Of a stretch of DNA of 64,000 nucleotides, positions 29,795-38,432 are shown piece by piece (the first letter of the stretch is position 1; each line of letters begins with the position of its first letter). The translations under genes and the position numbers were made by a program. Source of the stretch: Cryobacterium arcticum (lineage in GTDB: Bacteria > Actinomycetota > Actinomycetes > Actinomycetales > Microbacteriaceae). The DNA is taken from assembly GCF_003185895.1 (NCBI RefSeq), contig NZ_QHLY01000007.1:1-64000 (forward strand), in the 5' to 3' direction. The notes beneath the pieces are model-generated. The model did no database searches and was not told the DNA's origin. It saw only the letters and a list, made by a program, of their open reading frames with translations.

Positions 29795-30547
29795 TTGTTT
29801 GTATTGCTACCGCCGTCGGAGACGAAACGCTCCGGCGGCGGTTTTGCGTCCCTGGACATCGACTCGCTGTCCTTTCCCGCGCTGAACCGCCGTCGCCGCA
29901 CCGTCGTGCGCGCGTTGAAGACGCTGGCGAAGGACGAAGACGCCACTGTGCGCGCCCTCAAGCTCGGTCGCACCCAGCTGGCCGAGGTACACCGGAACGC
30001 CACCCTCGTCACCTCCCCGACCACGCCGGTCATCGACCGCTACACCGGGGTGCTCTACGACGCCCTGGCCGCCGACACCCTCTCGACCGACGCCCGCGCC
30101 TTCGCGGGGGAGCATCTGCTGGTGCACTCCGCCCTGCTCGGCCCGGTGGGCGGACTCGACCTGGTGCCGGCGTACCGGCTCTCCCATGACTCCAGGCTGC
30201 CGGAGCTCTCGCTGAAGAAGCACTGGGCCGGCGACGTGTCCCTGGTGCTCGAGAAGGTCGGCGGGCTGTTGCTCGACCTGCGCTCGGAGGGCTACGTGGC
30301 GCTCGGGGCGGCGGCCGGGCATCCCCAACGCTTCTTCCTGCGGGTGGTGACCGAGGGCACCGAAGGTCAGACGCGCGCGCTGAACCACTTCAACAAGAAG
30401 TCCAAGGGCGAGTTCACCCGGGCTCTGCTCGAGAACGGCCAGGACTTCGGCACCGTCGAAGACCTGCTGGCGTGGGCGGCGACGGCGGGACTCACCCTGC
30501 GCCCCGGCGCTGCCAGCGAACTGGAACTGGTCGTGACCGGGCACTGA
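29795..30547 (+). CDS. yaaA: YaaA-family (UPF0246) peroxide-stress protein
   Basis: The 250-residue protein starts with the family signature LLPPSETK and contains YTGVLYDAL, with a C-terminal NHFNKKSKGEF segment. E. coli YaaA limits intracellular iron and protects DNA during peroxide stress, and the fold binds DNA. The start is TTG, with AGGA 6 nt upstream that overlaps the atpC stop. A terminator-like hairpin lies within its first codons. Confidence 0.88.
   Translation: MFVLLPPSETKRSGGGFASLDIDSLSFPALNRRRRTVVRALKTLAKDEDATVRALKLGRTQLAEVHRNATLVTSPTTPVIDRYTGVLYDALAADTLSTDARAFAGEHLLVHSALLGPVGGLDLVPAYRLSHDSRLPELSLKKHWAGDVSLVLEKVGGLLLDLRSEGYVALGAAAGHPQRFFLRVVTEGTEGQTRALNHFNKKSKGEFTRALLENGQDFGTVEDLLAWAATAGLTLRPGAASELELVVTGH
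29809..29845 (+). terminator. Terminator-like hairpin inside the yaaA 5' end
   Basis: accgccgtcggag pairs with ctccggcggcggt (13 bp including one G-U pair) around acgaaacg, followed by ttt. It is the only terminator-like structure after the atp genes, yet it overlaps the codons of the conserved PPSETK motif. It may end most atp transcripts or may be a coincidence of GC-rich coding sequence. Confidence 0.45.
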
Positions 30548-30583
30548 ACCGCGCGTATCCGGTGCGGAGGCAGCCTGCCAGCC

Positions 30584-30589
30584 TAGGAT
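30584..30589 (+). promoter_or_regulatory. Leaderless -10 box of mdh
   Basis: TAGGAT lies 6 nt before the GTG of mdh, and no ribosome-binding site lies between them. This indicates transcription starting at the initiation codon. No -35 consensus is evident. Confidence 0.5.
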
Positions 30590-30595
30590 GAAGGC

Positions 30596-31588
30596 GTGCA
30601 GAGACAACGAGTAAACGTCACCGTCACCGGCGCCGGAGGCAACATCGGCTACGCCCTGATGTTCCGCATCGCCTCAGGCCAGCTGCTCGGGCCGAACGTG
30701 CCCGTCGCACTGCGCCTGCTGGAAATCCCGACCGGCCTGCAGGCCGCGGAGGGCAGCGCCTTCGAGCTGCAGGACAGCGCGTTCCCGCTGCTGCGGGACG
30801 TGCGGGTGACGGATGACCCGGCCCAGGCGTTCGAGGGCAGCAACATCGCCATCCTGGTCGGCTCCAGGCCCCGCGGGCCCGGTCAGCAGCGCGCCGACCT
30901 GCTCGAGGGCAACGCCCGGATCTTCGGGCCTCAGGGCGCCGCGATCAACGCCGGCGCGGCCGACGACATCCGGGTCGTCGTGGTGGGCAACCCGGCCAAC
31001 ACCAACACCCTGGTGACCGCCAGCCACGCCCCCGATGTTCCGGCTGACCGGTTCACCGCGCTCACCCGGCTCGATCACAACCGGGCCGTCGCCCAACTGG
31101 CCGCCCACCTCTCGGTGCCGGTGACGTCGGTGCGGGGCGTCGCCATCTGGGGAAACCACTCCGTCAAGCAGTATCCCGACGTGACGCACGCCACCGTCGA
31201 CGGCCGCCCGGTGCGGGAACTGGTGGATGAGGCCTGGCTGGTGAACGAGTTCATTCCACGGGTGGCCAATCGCGGTGCTGAGATCATCGCCGTGCGTGGA
31301 GCCTCCTCGATGGGATCGGCGGCCAGTGCGACCGTCGACCACGTCTACGACTGGGTGAACGGCACCGGCGACGACTGGACCAGTGCCGGGGTGATCTCCG
31401 ACGGCTCCTACGGGGTGACGGCGGGCCTCGTGTCGTCGTACCCGGTGCGGTCCCTCGGCGGCAACTGGTCGATCGAGCCCGGCCTGGAGATCGACGCCTT
31501 CTCCCGCGCCCGGATCGACGCCTCCGTGGCCGACCTCCAGTCCGAGCGCGACACCGTGAGCGCGCTGGGGCTGCTCGGCCCGCGCTAG
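30596..31588 (+). CDS. mdh: Malate dehydrogenase
   Basis: This NAD-dependent enzyme interconverts malate and oxaloacetate in the TCA cycle. The 330 residues include the Rossmann motif [16 protein letters not shown], the mobile-loop arginines in [14 protein letters not shown], the catalytic Asp-Arg region LTRLDHNRA and the catalytic histidine in [12 protein letters not shown]. It belongs to the longer cytosolic-type MDH group used by actinobacteria. The commonest loop reading is ARPR-GPGMERADLL, so SRPRG...QQ is a mild variant. It stands alone, convergent with tag. Confidence 0.95.
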   Translation: MQRQRVNVTVTGAGGNIGYALMFRIASGQLLGPNVPVALRLLEIPTGLQAAEGSAFELQDSAFPLLRDVRVTDDPAQAFEGSNIAILVGSRPRGPGQQRADLLEGNARIFGPQGAAINAGAADDIRVVVVGNPANTNTLVTASHAPDVPADRFTALTRLDHNRAVAQLAAHLSVPVTSVRGVAIWGNHSVKQYPDVTHATVDGRPVRELVDEAWLVNEFIPRVANRGAEIIAVRGASSMGSAASATVDHVYDWVNGTGDDWTSAGVISDGSYGVTAGLVSSYPVRSLGGNWSIEPGLEIDAFSRARIDASVADLQSERDTVSALGLLGPR

Positions 31589-31610
31589 TTCTCGCGAGGT
31601 CGGCCGGGGC

Positions 31611-32231
31611 TTACGCGGGCGCGGGCGCGCGGTGGCAGCCTGCCACGTGGTCGTTTACCAGGCCGCTGGACTGCATCAGGGCGTACATCGTGGTGGGCCC
31701 GACGAACCTGTAGCCGCGGGAGCGGAGTTCCTTGCTCAGGGCGGTGGATTCAGGCGTGATGGCCGGCACCTCGGCCAGGGTGCGAAGAGGCGCGGGGCGC
31801 GGTGCCGGTGCGAAACCCCAGATCAGGTCGGCCAGGCTCTCGCCCAGGGCCAGGGTGGTGCGGGCATTGCCGATGGTCGCGGTGATCTTGCCCCGGTGCC
31901 GGATGATGCGCTCGTCGGCCAGCAGACGCTCCACGTCGGCGTCGGTGAACGCTGCGACGGTGGCGATATCGAACCCGGCGAATGCGGCCCGGAACGCCGG
32001 CCGGCGACGCAGGATGGTTATCCAGGACAGGCCGGCCTGGAAGCCTTCCAGGCTGAGCTTCTCGAACAGGGCCCGCTCATCGTGCAACGGCCGGCCCCAC
32101 TCCTCGTCGTGATAGCGCAGGTACTCGGCGTCACTCGTGGCCCAGCCACAGCGGGCCAGCCCGTCGTCGCCGACGAGCACCGAGGGCCGGGGCGGCGGTG
32201 CCGAAGCGTGCGCCGCCGCGTCGATGGTCAT
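31611..32231 (-). CDS. tag: DNA-3-methyladenine glycosylase I
   Basis: Tag excises 3-methyladenine from alkylated DNA. The 206-residue protein has the family motifs RCGWATSDAEYLRYHDEEWG, LEGFQAGLSWITILRRRPAFR and GYRFVGPTTMYALMQSSGLVNDH, with zinc-binding candidates at Cys and His near the two ends. ATG at 32231 overlaps the ogt stop (ATGA), so translation is coupled; the frame is open further upstream inside ogt but is not supported. It forms an alkylation-repair operon with ogt. Confidence 0.95.
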   Translation of the reverse strand: MTIDAAAHASAPPPRPSVLVGDDGLARCGWATSDAEYLRYHDEEWGRPLHDERALFEKLSLEGFQAGLSWITILRRRPAFRAAFAGFDIATVAAFTDADVERLLADERIIRHRGKITATIGNARTTLALGESLADLIWGFAPAPRPAPLRTLAEVPAITPESTALSKELRSRGYRFVGPTTMYALMQSSGLVNDHVAGCHRAPAPA

Positions 32232-32752
32232 CCGACGTACTCGATGCCCTCGTGCCGCAGCAACCACTGCTTGGTGGGGATGCCCTCACCGGCGCTGAAT
32301 CCGGTGATGCGACCGTTCGAGGCCAGCACCCGGTGGCAGCCGACCAGGATCGGTGCCGGGTTTGCCCCGACGGCTCCGCCGATGGCTCGGCCGGCCCCGC
32401 TCTTGCCGATCGACCGGCCCAGCTCGCCGTAGGAGAGGTGGTCGCCGAACGGGATGGCGGCCAGCCCCTGCCAGACGCTCCGCTGGAACTCGGTACCGAC
32501 GGAGAGCCGAACGGGCACGTCAAAGGTGACCCTGTCGCCGGCGAAGTACTCGGTGAGCTCCCGCGTTGCCTGGTCGAGCAGGGCGTTGGGGGACTCCGGC
32601 AGGCCTTCGAGAGGCAAGTGGCCCTGCCTGATGATGGCCAGGGACCACACTTCGGAGTCGTCGCCGGTGAGCTCGAGGTCGCCGAGCGGACTGGACAGCC
32701 GAATCAGGTTCGGCGGGATCAGGTTGGGTGAGAGGGGGGCTGGGCTGCTCAT
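32228..32752 (-). CDS. ogt: Methylated-DNA--protein-cysteine methyltransferase
   Basis: Ogt removes methyl groups from O6-methylguanine by transfer to its own cysteine. The 174 residues contain the helix-turn-helix recognition region IPFGDHLSYGELGRSIGKSG and the active site with Cys139. The usual PCHR motif reads GCHR here (VGCHRVLASNGRITGFSAG). The family often tolerates some change, but the proline is strongly conserved. The start ATG follows a minus-strand TACAGT box by 6 nt; a longer upstream frame is considered spurious. It is followed by tag with a 4-nt overlap. Confidence 0.92.
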   Translation of the reverse strand: MSSPAPLSPNLIPPNLIRLSSPLGDLELTGDDSEVWSLAIIRQGHLPLEGLPESPNALLDQATRELTEYFAGDRVTFDVPVRLSVGTEFQRSVWQGLAAIPFGDHLSYGELGRSIGKSGAGRAIGGAVGANPAPILVGCHRVLASNGRITGFSAGEGIPTKQWLLRHEGIEYVG

Positions 32753-32758
32753 ACTGCG

Positions 32759-32764
32759 ACTGTA
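32759..32764 (-). promoter_or_regulatory. Leaderless -10 box of ogt-tag
   Basis: TACAGT on the minus strand is 6 nt from the chosen ATG of ogt, with no ribosome-binding site between them. This supports the internal ATG as the true start. Confidence 0.45.
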
Positions 32765-32881
32765 GTCGGCGGCGCTGACCGGAACCGGCGGGTTTCGGAC
32801 ACTGGAATCTTCGGCGAGAACCCGGCCTGTGGAGGAGGGGACGTTGGTCGCAAAACGGTCGTCAATCGTGCCGGGCGGAGG

Positions 32882-32895
32882 CATAGCATTATGCA
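32882..32895 (+). promoter_or_regulatory. Leaderless promoter and palindrome of the aldo/keto reductase gene
   Basis: TAGCAT lies 6 nt before the ATG. The box sits inside the inverted repeat GCATA-GCAT-TATGC, so a repressor bound there would cover the -10 element and the start of transcription. This is inferred from sequence symmetry only. Confidence 0.4.
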
Positions 32896-33858
32896 ATGGC
32901 TCAGATCGACTATCGCACTCTCGGCAACTCCGGCCTGATCGTCTCCACGATCGGACTCGGTTGCAACAACTTCGGCCGTACCGGCACGAGCACCGAAGGT
33001 CAGGCCGGTACCTCCCTGGTGATCGACGCCGCCATCGACACCGGCGTCACCCTCTTCGACACCGCCGATATCTACGGTGCCGAGCGCGGACTCAGTGAGA
33101 CCCTGATGGGGCATGCCCTGCGCGGCAAGCGCGACCAGGTCGTGCTCGCCACCAAGTTCGGCATGGACATGGCGGGCAGAAACGGGCCGGACTGGAACAC
33201 CCGCGGCTCGCGCCGGTACATCCGGCTGGCCGTTGAGGCGTCGCTGCGCCGGTTGCAGACCGACTGGATCGACCTCTACCAGTTGCACCAGCCCGACCCG
33301 AACACGCCCATCGAGGAGACCCTCGCCGTGCTGGACGACCTCATCACCGAGGGCAAGGTGCGCTACATCGGGCACTCGAACCTGGCCGGCTGGCAGATCG
33401 CCGAGGCCGAATTCACCGCCAGGATGAACGGTCATCCCGCGTTCATCTCGTCGCAGAACGAGTACAGCCTGCTCGTGCGCGACGCCGAGGACGAGGTGTT
33501 GCCGGCCGTGAACGCATACGGTCTGGGTTTCCTGCCGTTCTTCCCGCTCTACAACGGCTTGTTCACCGGCAAGTTCAACCGCGAGGGCGGCCCGGCGGAC
33601 AGCCGCATCATGATGATCCGCCGGCACCTGCTCGACGACGCCCCCTGGGACACCATCGAGCGTTACCAGCAGTTCTGCGACGACCGCAACGTGACCATGC
33701 TCGCCGCCACCCTCGCCTGGCTGTTGGCGCAGCCCGGGCTGACCAGCGTGATCGCCGGCGCGACCAAGCCGGAGCAGATCGTGCAGAACGCCGAAGCTGC
33801 CACGGCGTGGCGACCGACCGCTGAGGACGTCGCCTACATCTCCGCTCTTTTCGTCTGA
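32896..33858 (+). CDS. Aldo/keto reductase
   Basis: This 320-residue NADPH-dependent (beta/alpha)8-barrel oxidoreductase belongs to the YajO/YghZ-like group. The tetrad elements are visible: Asp in LFDTADIYGAERGLSE with its following Tyr, Lys in LATKFGMDM, and His in YQLHQPDPNTPIEE. The NADP-binding C-terminal segment SVIAGATKPEQI is present. The substrate is unknown. It is transcribed divergently from ogt-tag. Confidence 0.92.
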   Translation: MAQIDYRTLGNSGLIVSTIGLGCNNFGRTGTSTEGQAGTSLVIDAAIDTGVTLFDTADIYGAERGLSETLMGHALRGKRDQVVLATKFGMDMAGRNGPDWNTRGSRRYIRLAVEASLRRLQTDWIDLYQLHQPDPNTPIEETLAVLDDLITEGKVRYIGHSNLAGWQIAEAEFTARMNGHPAFISSQNEYSLLVRDAEDEVLPAVNAYGLGFLPFFPLYNGLFTGKFNREGGPADSRIMMIRRHLLDDAPWDTIERYQQFCDDRNVTMLAATLAWLLAQPGLTSVIAGATKPEQIVQNAEAATAWRPTAEDVAYISALFV

Positions 33859-33911
33859 CCATCACCTCCGCACCCCACTCGACCCCCGACAGTCACACCC
33901 AAGGACAACGA

Positions 33912-35645
33912 ATGCTCTGGAAATTGCTCGTGCGCTACCTACGCCCGCATTGGCGGCTGTTGGTCGGTGTCGTCATCTTCCAATTGGCGCAGTCGATCGC
34001 GTCTCTCTACCTGCCCGCACTGAACGCAGACATCATCGATGAGGGCGTGGCCACGGGGGATACGGGCTACATCCTCCGCGTCGGCGGGGTGATGCTGCTG
34101 ATCACCCTCGGCCAGATCATCTGCGCCATCATCGCGGTTTACTTCGGTGCGAAGGTGGCCATGGCCGTCGGTCGCGACCTGCGCGGCGCCGTGTTCACCC
34201 GGGTGGGCGAATTCTCTGAGCAGGAGGTCAGCAAGTTCGGTGCGCCGTCGTTGATCACCCGCTCCACCAACGATGTGCAACAGGTGCAGATGCTCGTGCT
34301 CACCACCTGCACGCTGCTGGTGAGCGCACCCATCCTCTGCATCGGTGGGGTGATCATGGCGATGCGGCAGGACCTCGAACTGTCCTGGCTGATCGCCGTG
34401 AGCGTGCCGGTGCTGCTCGTAGCCGTCGGCCTCATCATCGTGCGTATGGTGCCGCTGTTCCGGGTGATGCAGGCCCGCATCGACACCGTCAACCGGGTGC
34501 TGCGTGAACAGCTCACCGGCATCCGGGTGGTGCGCGCGTTCGTGCGCGAAGACGTCGAAACCCGCCGGTTCGCCAAGGCGAACGCCGAGGTCACCGACAC
34601 CGCCCTGCAGGCCGGCAACCTGATGGCGTTGATGTTCCCCGTCGTGATGCTGGTGCTGAATGTCTCCAGCGTCGCCGTGATCTGGTTCGGCGCGTTCCGC
34701 ATCGAAGACGGCTCGATGCAGGTGGGAACCCTGATCGCCTTCCTCAGCTACCTGATGCAGATCCTGATGGCCGTGATGATGGCCACCTTCATGGCCGTCA
34801 TGATCCCGCGCGCCACAGTTTCGGCCGACCGCATCGGCGAGGTGCTCGACACCGCGTCGAGTGTGCGCCCGCCGCTGAACCCCGTGACCGCGACCATCGG
34901 GCACGGCGAGCTCGAATTACGCGGAGTGGGCTTCGCCTACCCCGGGGCGGAGCAGCCCGTGCTCAGCGATATCAGCTTCGTCGCCAGGCCCGGTTTCACC
35001 ACCGCGATCATCGGCAGCACCGGCTCGGGCAAGACCACCTTGGTCAACCTGCTGCCGCGCCTGTTCGACGCCACCAGCGGCACCGTGCTCTTCGACGGCG
35101 TCGACGTGCGCGAGATCAGCCCCGACCTGCTCTGGGGGCACATCGGGCTGGTGCCGCAGAAGCCCTACCTGTTCTCCGGCACGGTGCGCAGCAATCTGCA
35201 ATACGGCAAACCGGATGCGACGGAGGAGGAGATCTGGCAGGCGCTGGACACCGCCCAGGCCCGGGACTTCGTGGAGCGGCTCGAGGGCGGGCTCGACGCC
35301 CCGATCGCCCAGGGCGGCACCAACGTGTCCGGCGGCCAGCGGCAGCGGTTGGCCATCGCCAGGGCGCTGGTGAAGCGGCCGGAGCTCTACATCTTCGACG
35401 ACTCGTTCTCGGCCCTCGACCTCGCCACGGATGCCCGCCTGCGGGCGGCGCTGGCCGAGGACGTCGCGGACGCGACCATGATCATCGTCGCCCAGCGGGT
35501 GTCGACCATCGTTGATGCCGACCAGATCCTCGTCGTCGAAGACGGCCGGATCGTGGCCAGCGGCTCTCATGAGGAACTGCTGGCGACGTCGACGACCTAT
35601 CAGGAAATTGCGGCATCCCAGCTGGCAGCGGAGGCCACCAAGTGA
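33912..35645 (+). CDS. ABC exporter half-transporter, first subunit
   Basis: The 577 residues hold six transmembrane helices (about 1-320) fused to a nucleotide-binding domain with Walker A GSTGSGKTT, signature VSGGQRQRLAIARAL and Walker B LYIFDDSFSALD. The residue after Walker B is Asp rather than the catalytic Glu, so this site is probably the degenerate one of a heterodimer. It overlaps the second subunit by 4 nt (GTGA). The pair resembles multidrug or lipid exporters of the BmrCD/TM287-288 type. Confidence 0.93.
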   Translation: MLWKLLVRYLRPHWRLLVGVVIFQLAQSIASLYLPALNADIIDEGVATGDTGYILRVGGVMLLITLGQIICAIIAVYFGAKVAMAVGRDLRGAVFTRVGEFSEQEVSKFGAPSLITRSTNDVQQVQMLVLTTCTLLVSAPILCIGGVIMAMRQDLELSWLIAVSVPVLLVAVGLIIVRMVPLFRVMQARIDTVNRVLREQLTGIRVVRAFVREDVETRRFAKANAEVTDTALQAGNLMALMFPVVMLVLNVSSVAVIWFGAFRIEDGSMQVGTLIAFLSYLMQILMAVMMATFMAVMIPRATVSADRIGEVLDTASSVRPPLNPVTATIGHGELELRGVGFAYPGAEQPVLSDISFVARPGFTTAIIGSTGSGKTTLVNLLPRLFDATSGTVLFDGVDVREISPDLLWGHIGLVPQKPYLFSGTVRSNLQYGKPDATEEEIWQALDTAQARDFVERLEGGLDAPIAQGGTNVSGGQRQRLAIARALVKRPELYIFDDSFSALDLATDARLRAALAEDVADATMIIVAQRVSTIVDADQILVVEDGRIVASGSHEELLATSTTYQEIAASQLAAEATK

Positions 35646-37606
35646 GCGACACCACCGAAGAAACCCCGGACGACAAGGTCCGGGCCCGGCCTCCCCGCGG
35701 CGGCGGCCCGTTCGGCGGCATGAACATGCCGGCCGAGAAGGCCATGAACTTCGGACCGAGCGCCAAGCGGCTGATCGGCAAGCTGCGCCCGGAACGCATC
35801 TGGCTCATGCTCGTGCTGGTTCTCGCCGTGATCAGCGTCACCTTCTCGGTGATCGGCCCGCGCCTGCTCGGCGAGGGCACCAACCTGATCTTCTCCGGCA
35901 TCGTGTCGAAGACCCTGCCCGCCGGGCTCAGCCAGGCCGACGTGATTGCCGGGCTCGAGGCATCCGGCGACACGACCAAGGCCGACATGCTTCGGGCCAT
36001 GACCCTGACACCGGGCCAGGGCATCGACTTCGCCGCCCTGTCTAGCGTGCTGTTCTGGGTGCTGGCGCTCTACATCTTCGCCTCGGTGTTCAGCTGGCTG
36101 CAGGCCCTGGTGCTCAACGCGGTCGTGCAGCGCACCATGTTTCGGTTGCGCGAAGAGATCGAAGCCAAGATCAACCGGCTGCCGCTGGGCTACTTCGACA
36201 CCGTCAAGCGCGGCGAACTGCTCAGCCGGGTGACCAACGACGTCGACAACATCTCGCAGAGCCTCCAGCAATCGCTCAGCCAGGTGGTCACGTCACTGCT
36301 CACCGTGATCGGCGTGATCGTGATGATGCTCCTGCTGTCGCCACTGCTCGCGGTGATCGCACTCGTCACCGTGCCGCTCACCCTGGTGACCACGGTGCTG
36401 ATCGCCAAGCGTTCGCAGAAGCTGTTCGTCTCCCAGTGGGCACACACCGGTGAGCTGAACGGCCAAATCGAAGAGACCTTCTCCGGGCACGCCCTGGTCA
36501 AGGTCTTCGGCCGGCAGAAGGAGGTCGACGAGCGCTTCGCTGCCAAGAACGACGAACTCTTCCAGGCCAGCTTCGGGGCCCAGTTCATCAGCGGCATGAT
36601 CATGCCGGCGATGACCTTCATCGGCAACCTGGTCTATGTGGCCATCGCCGTCGTCGGCGGGCTGCAGGTGGCCTCCGGGGCGATGCAGCTCGGTGACGTG
36701 CAGGCGTTCATCCAGTACTCCCGGCAGTTCACCCAGCCGCTGGCCCAGCTGGGCTCGATGGCCAACCTGCTGCAGTCCGGTGTGGCCAGCGCCGAGCGGG
36801 TCTTCGAACTGCTGGATGCCGACGAGCAGACCCCGGATGCCGACCCGGCCGAGACCCCCGCCGAGACCCGCGGGCGGTTGGTGTTCGAGAAGGTGTCGTT
36901 CAGCTACAGCGCCGACAAGCCGTTGATCGAGAACCTGAGCATGGTGGCCGAACCCGGCCAGACCGTGGCGATCGTCGGCCCGACGGGTGCGGGCAAGACC
37001 ACACTGGTGAACCTGATGATGCGCTTCTACGAGCTCGACAGCGGCCGGATCACCCTGGACGGCGTGGACATCGCAGAGATCACCCGCAACGACCTGCGCG
37101 GCCGGATGGGCATGGTGCTGCAGGACACCTGGCTGTTCGGCGGAACCATCCGTGACAACATCGCCTACGGCCGCCCGGATGCCACCGAGGAGCAGATCCT
37201 CGAGGCGGCGAAGGCCACCTACGTTGACAGGTTCGTGCACTCGCTGCCCGACGGCTACGACACCGTGCTCGACGACGAAGGCGGCAACGTGAGCGCCGGC
37301 GAGAAGCAGCTGCTCACCATCGCCAGGGCGTTCCTGGCCCGGCCGAGCGTACTGATCCTCGACGAGGCCACCAGCTCGGTGGACACCCGCACCGAGGTGC
37401 TCGTCCAACACGCCATGAGCGCGCTGCGGGCCGATCGTACGAGCTTCGTGATCGCGCACCGGCTGTCGACGATCCGGGACGCCGACCTGATCCTGGTGAT
37501 GGAGGCCGGCCGGATCGTGGAGCAGGGCAACCACGAGCAGCTGCTGCTGGCGGACGGCGCCTACCGTGCCCTCTACGACAGCCAGTTCGCGGCGGCCATC
37601 GAGTAG
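35642..37606 (+). CDS. ABC exporter half-transporter, second subunit
   Basis: The 654-residue partner has a Pro/Gly-rich N-terminal extension (RPPRGGGPFGGMNMP), six transmembrane helices with a large extracytoplasmic loop after the first, and an ATPase domain. Walker A is GPTGAGKTT, Walker B is VLILDEATSSVD with the catalytic Glu, and the signature is altered to VSAGEKQLL in place of LSGGQ. This complements subunit one, as in heterodimeric exporters with one functional and one degenerate site. The substrate is unknown. The start is GTG. Confidence 0.93.
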   Translation: MSDTTEETPDDKVRARPPRGGGPFGGMNMPAEKAMNFGPSAKRLIGKLRPERIWLMLVLVLAVISVTFSVIGPRLLGEGTNLIFSGIVSKTLPAGLSQADVIAGLEASGDTTKADMLRAMTLTPGQGIDFAALSSVLFWVLALYIFASVFSWLQALVLNAVVQRTMFRLREEIEAKINRLPLGYFDTVKRGELLSRVTNDVDNISQSLQQSLSQVVTSLLTVIGVIVMMLLLSPLLAVIALVTVPLTLVTTVLIAKRSQKLFVSQWAHTGELNGQIEETFSGHALVKVFGRQKEVDERFAAKNDELFQASFGAQFISGMIMPAMTFIGNLVYVAIAVVGGLQVASGAMQLGDVQAFIQYSRQFTQPLAQLGSMANLLQSGVASAERVFELLDADEQTPDADPAETPAETRGRLVFEKVSFSYSADKPLIENLSMVAEPGQTVAIVGPTGAGKTTLVNLMMRFYELDSGRITLDGVDIAEITRNDLRGRMGMVLQDTWLFGGTIRDNIAYGRPDATEEQILEAAKATYVDRFVHSLPDGYDTVLDDEGGNVSAGEKQLLTIARAFLARPSVLILDEATSSVDTRTEVLVQHAMSALRADRTSFVIAHRLSTIRDADLILVMEAGRIVEQGNHEQLLLADGAYRALYDSQFAAAIE

Positions 37607-37636
37607 CCCCAGGCTCGCGGGAGGGGGAGGGGTGGG

Positions 37637-38272
37637 TTACTTGGACGGCCAGACGGGAAGCACGGCGCGGCCGGCGGTGGAGTTGAAGACCACGGCGAAC
37701 GAGCCGTACCAGGCCAACAGGGCCGTGAGGATGCCGAACCAGCCACCGAGCTGGTGGATGGCGGTGATGCCGGTGTACGCACCGATGGCAAGGAAGAGGA
37801 ACGTGATCGTGAGGGCGACGAAGACGGCGAAGATCGAGCCGTTGGTCTTCTTGGCTGCCACGGTCATGTAGAGCGTGAAGATCGTCCAGGCCAGCAGGAA
37901 GGTGCCCATGCCGGCGGCTCCGGCCTCGACGTTGCCGCCGGTGCTCTCGAGGTACCAGAACGACAACCAGAACGCGCCGAACGAGGTGAACGCCGTGGCG
38001 CCGAACGTGTTGCGGTTGTAGAACTCCCAGAGGCCCGCGAGCACCTGGGCGATTCCACCGTAGAACAGGGCGAGGCCGAGCACCGCGGCGCTGGAGGGCA
38101 CGATGCCGGTGTTCGACATGCTGAGCACGAAAGTGGTGAGCGCGAATGCGGCCAGGCCGAGGGAGCCGGGGTCGGCGAGGGCGCCGTGGGACGGAGCTGC
38201 TGCAACGGGTGCTGACGCGGTTGGGGCTGAAGCCGCGGGGGCTTGCGGAATAGTCGTATTAATCTGGTTCAT
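37637..38272 (-). CDS. Acetate uptake transporter family protein (GPR1/FUN34/YaaH)
   Basis: The 211-residue membrane protein has six transmembrane helices after an Ala/Pro-rich cytoplasmic N terminus. The family N-terminal signature NPxPLGL appears as DPGSLGLAAFALTTFVLS, and the conserved FYGGIAQVLAGLWEFYNRNTFGATAF segment follows. Members carry acetate or succinate. ATG at 38272 is chosen because a GATAAT box lies just upstream on the minus strand; the longer frame beyond it has no support. Confidence 0.9.
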   Translation of the reverse strand: MNQINTTIPQAPAASAPTASAPVAAAPSHGALADPGSLGLAAFALTTFVLSMSNTGIVPSSAAVLGLALFYGGIAQVLAGLWEFYNRNTFGATAFTSFGAFWLSFWYLESTGGNVEAGAAGMGTFLLAWTIFTLYMTVAAKKTNGSIFAVFVALTITFLFLAIGAYTGITAIHQLGGWFGILTALLAWYGSFAVVFNSTAGRAVLPVWPSK

Positions 38273-38282
38273 TTGTTCTGAG

Positions 38283-38288
38283 ATTATC
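38283..38288 (-). promoter_or_regulatory. -10 box of the acetate transporter gene
   Basis: GATAAT on the minus strand, close to the TATAAT consensus, lies 10 nt before the ATG. This leaves a leader of only a few bases and no ribosome-binding site. Confidence 0.5.
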
Positions 38289-38432
38289 AGCCGCGCAGGG
38301 CGGCCCTCGGGCCGAACGGCCCGGGTACCGGTGGGGATTCGGCCGCTGTGCACAGGCCGCCGGCCGATCGGGTTCTGCACAGGCGCCCGCCAGTCCGGTC
38401 GTCGCGGTCTCCCACGGCGCAGGGTGATCCCC

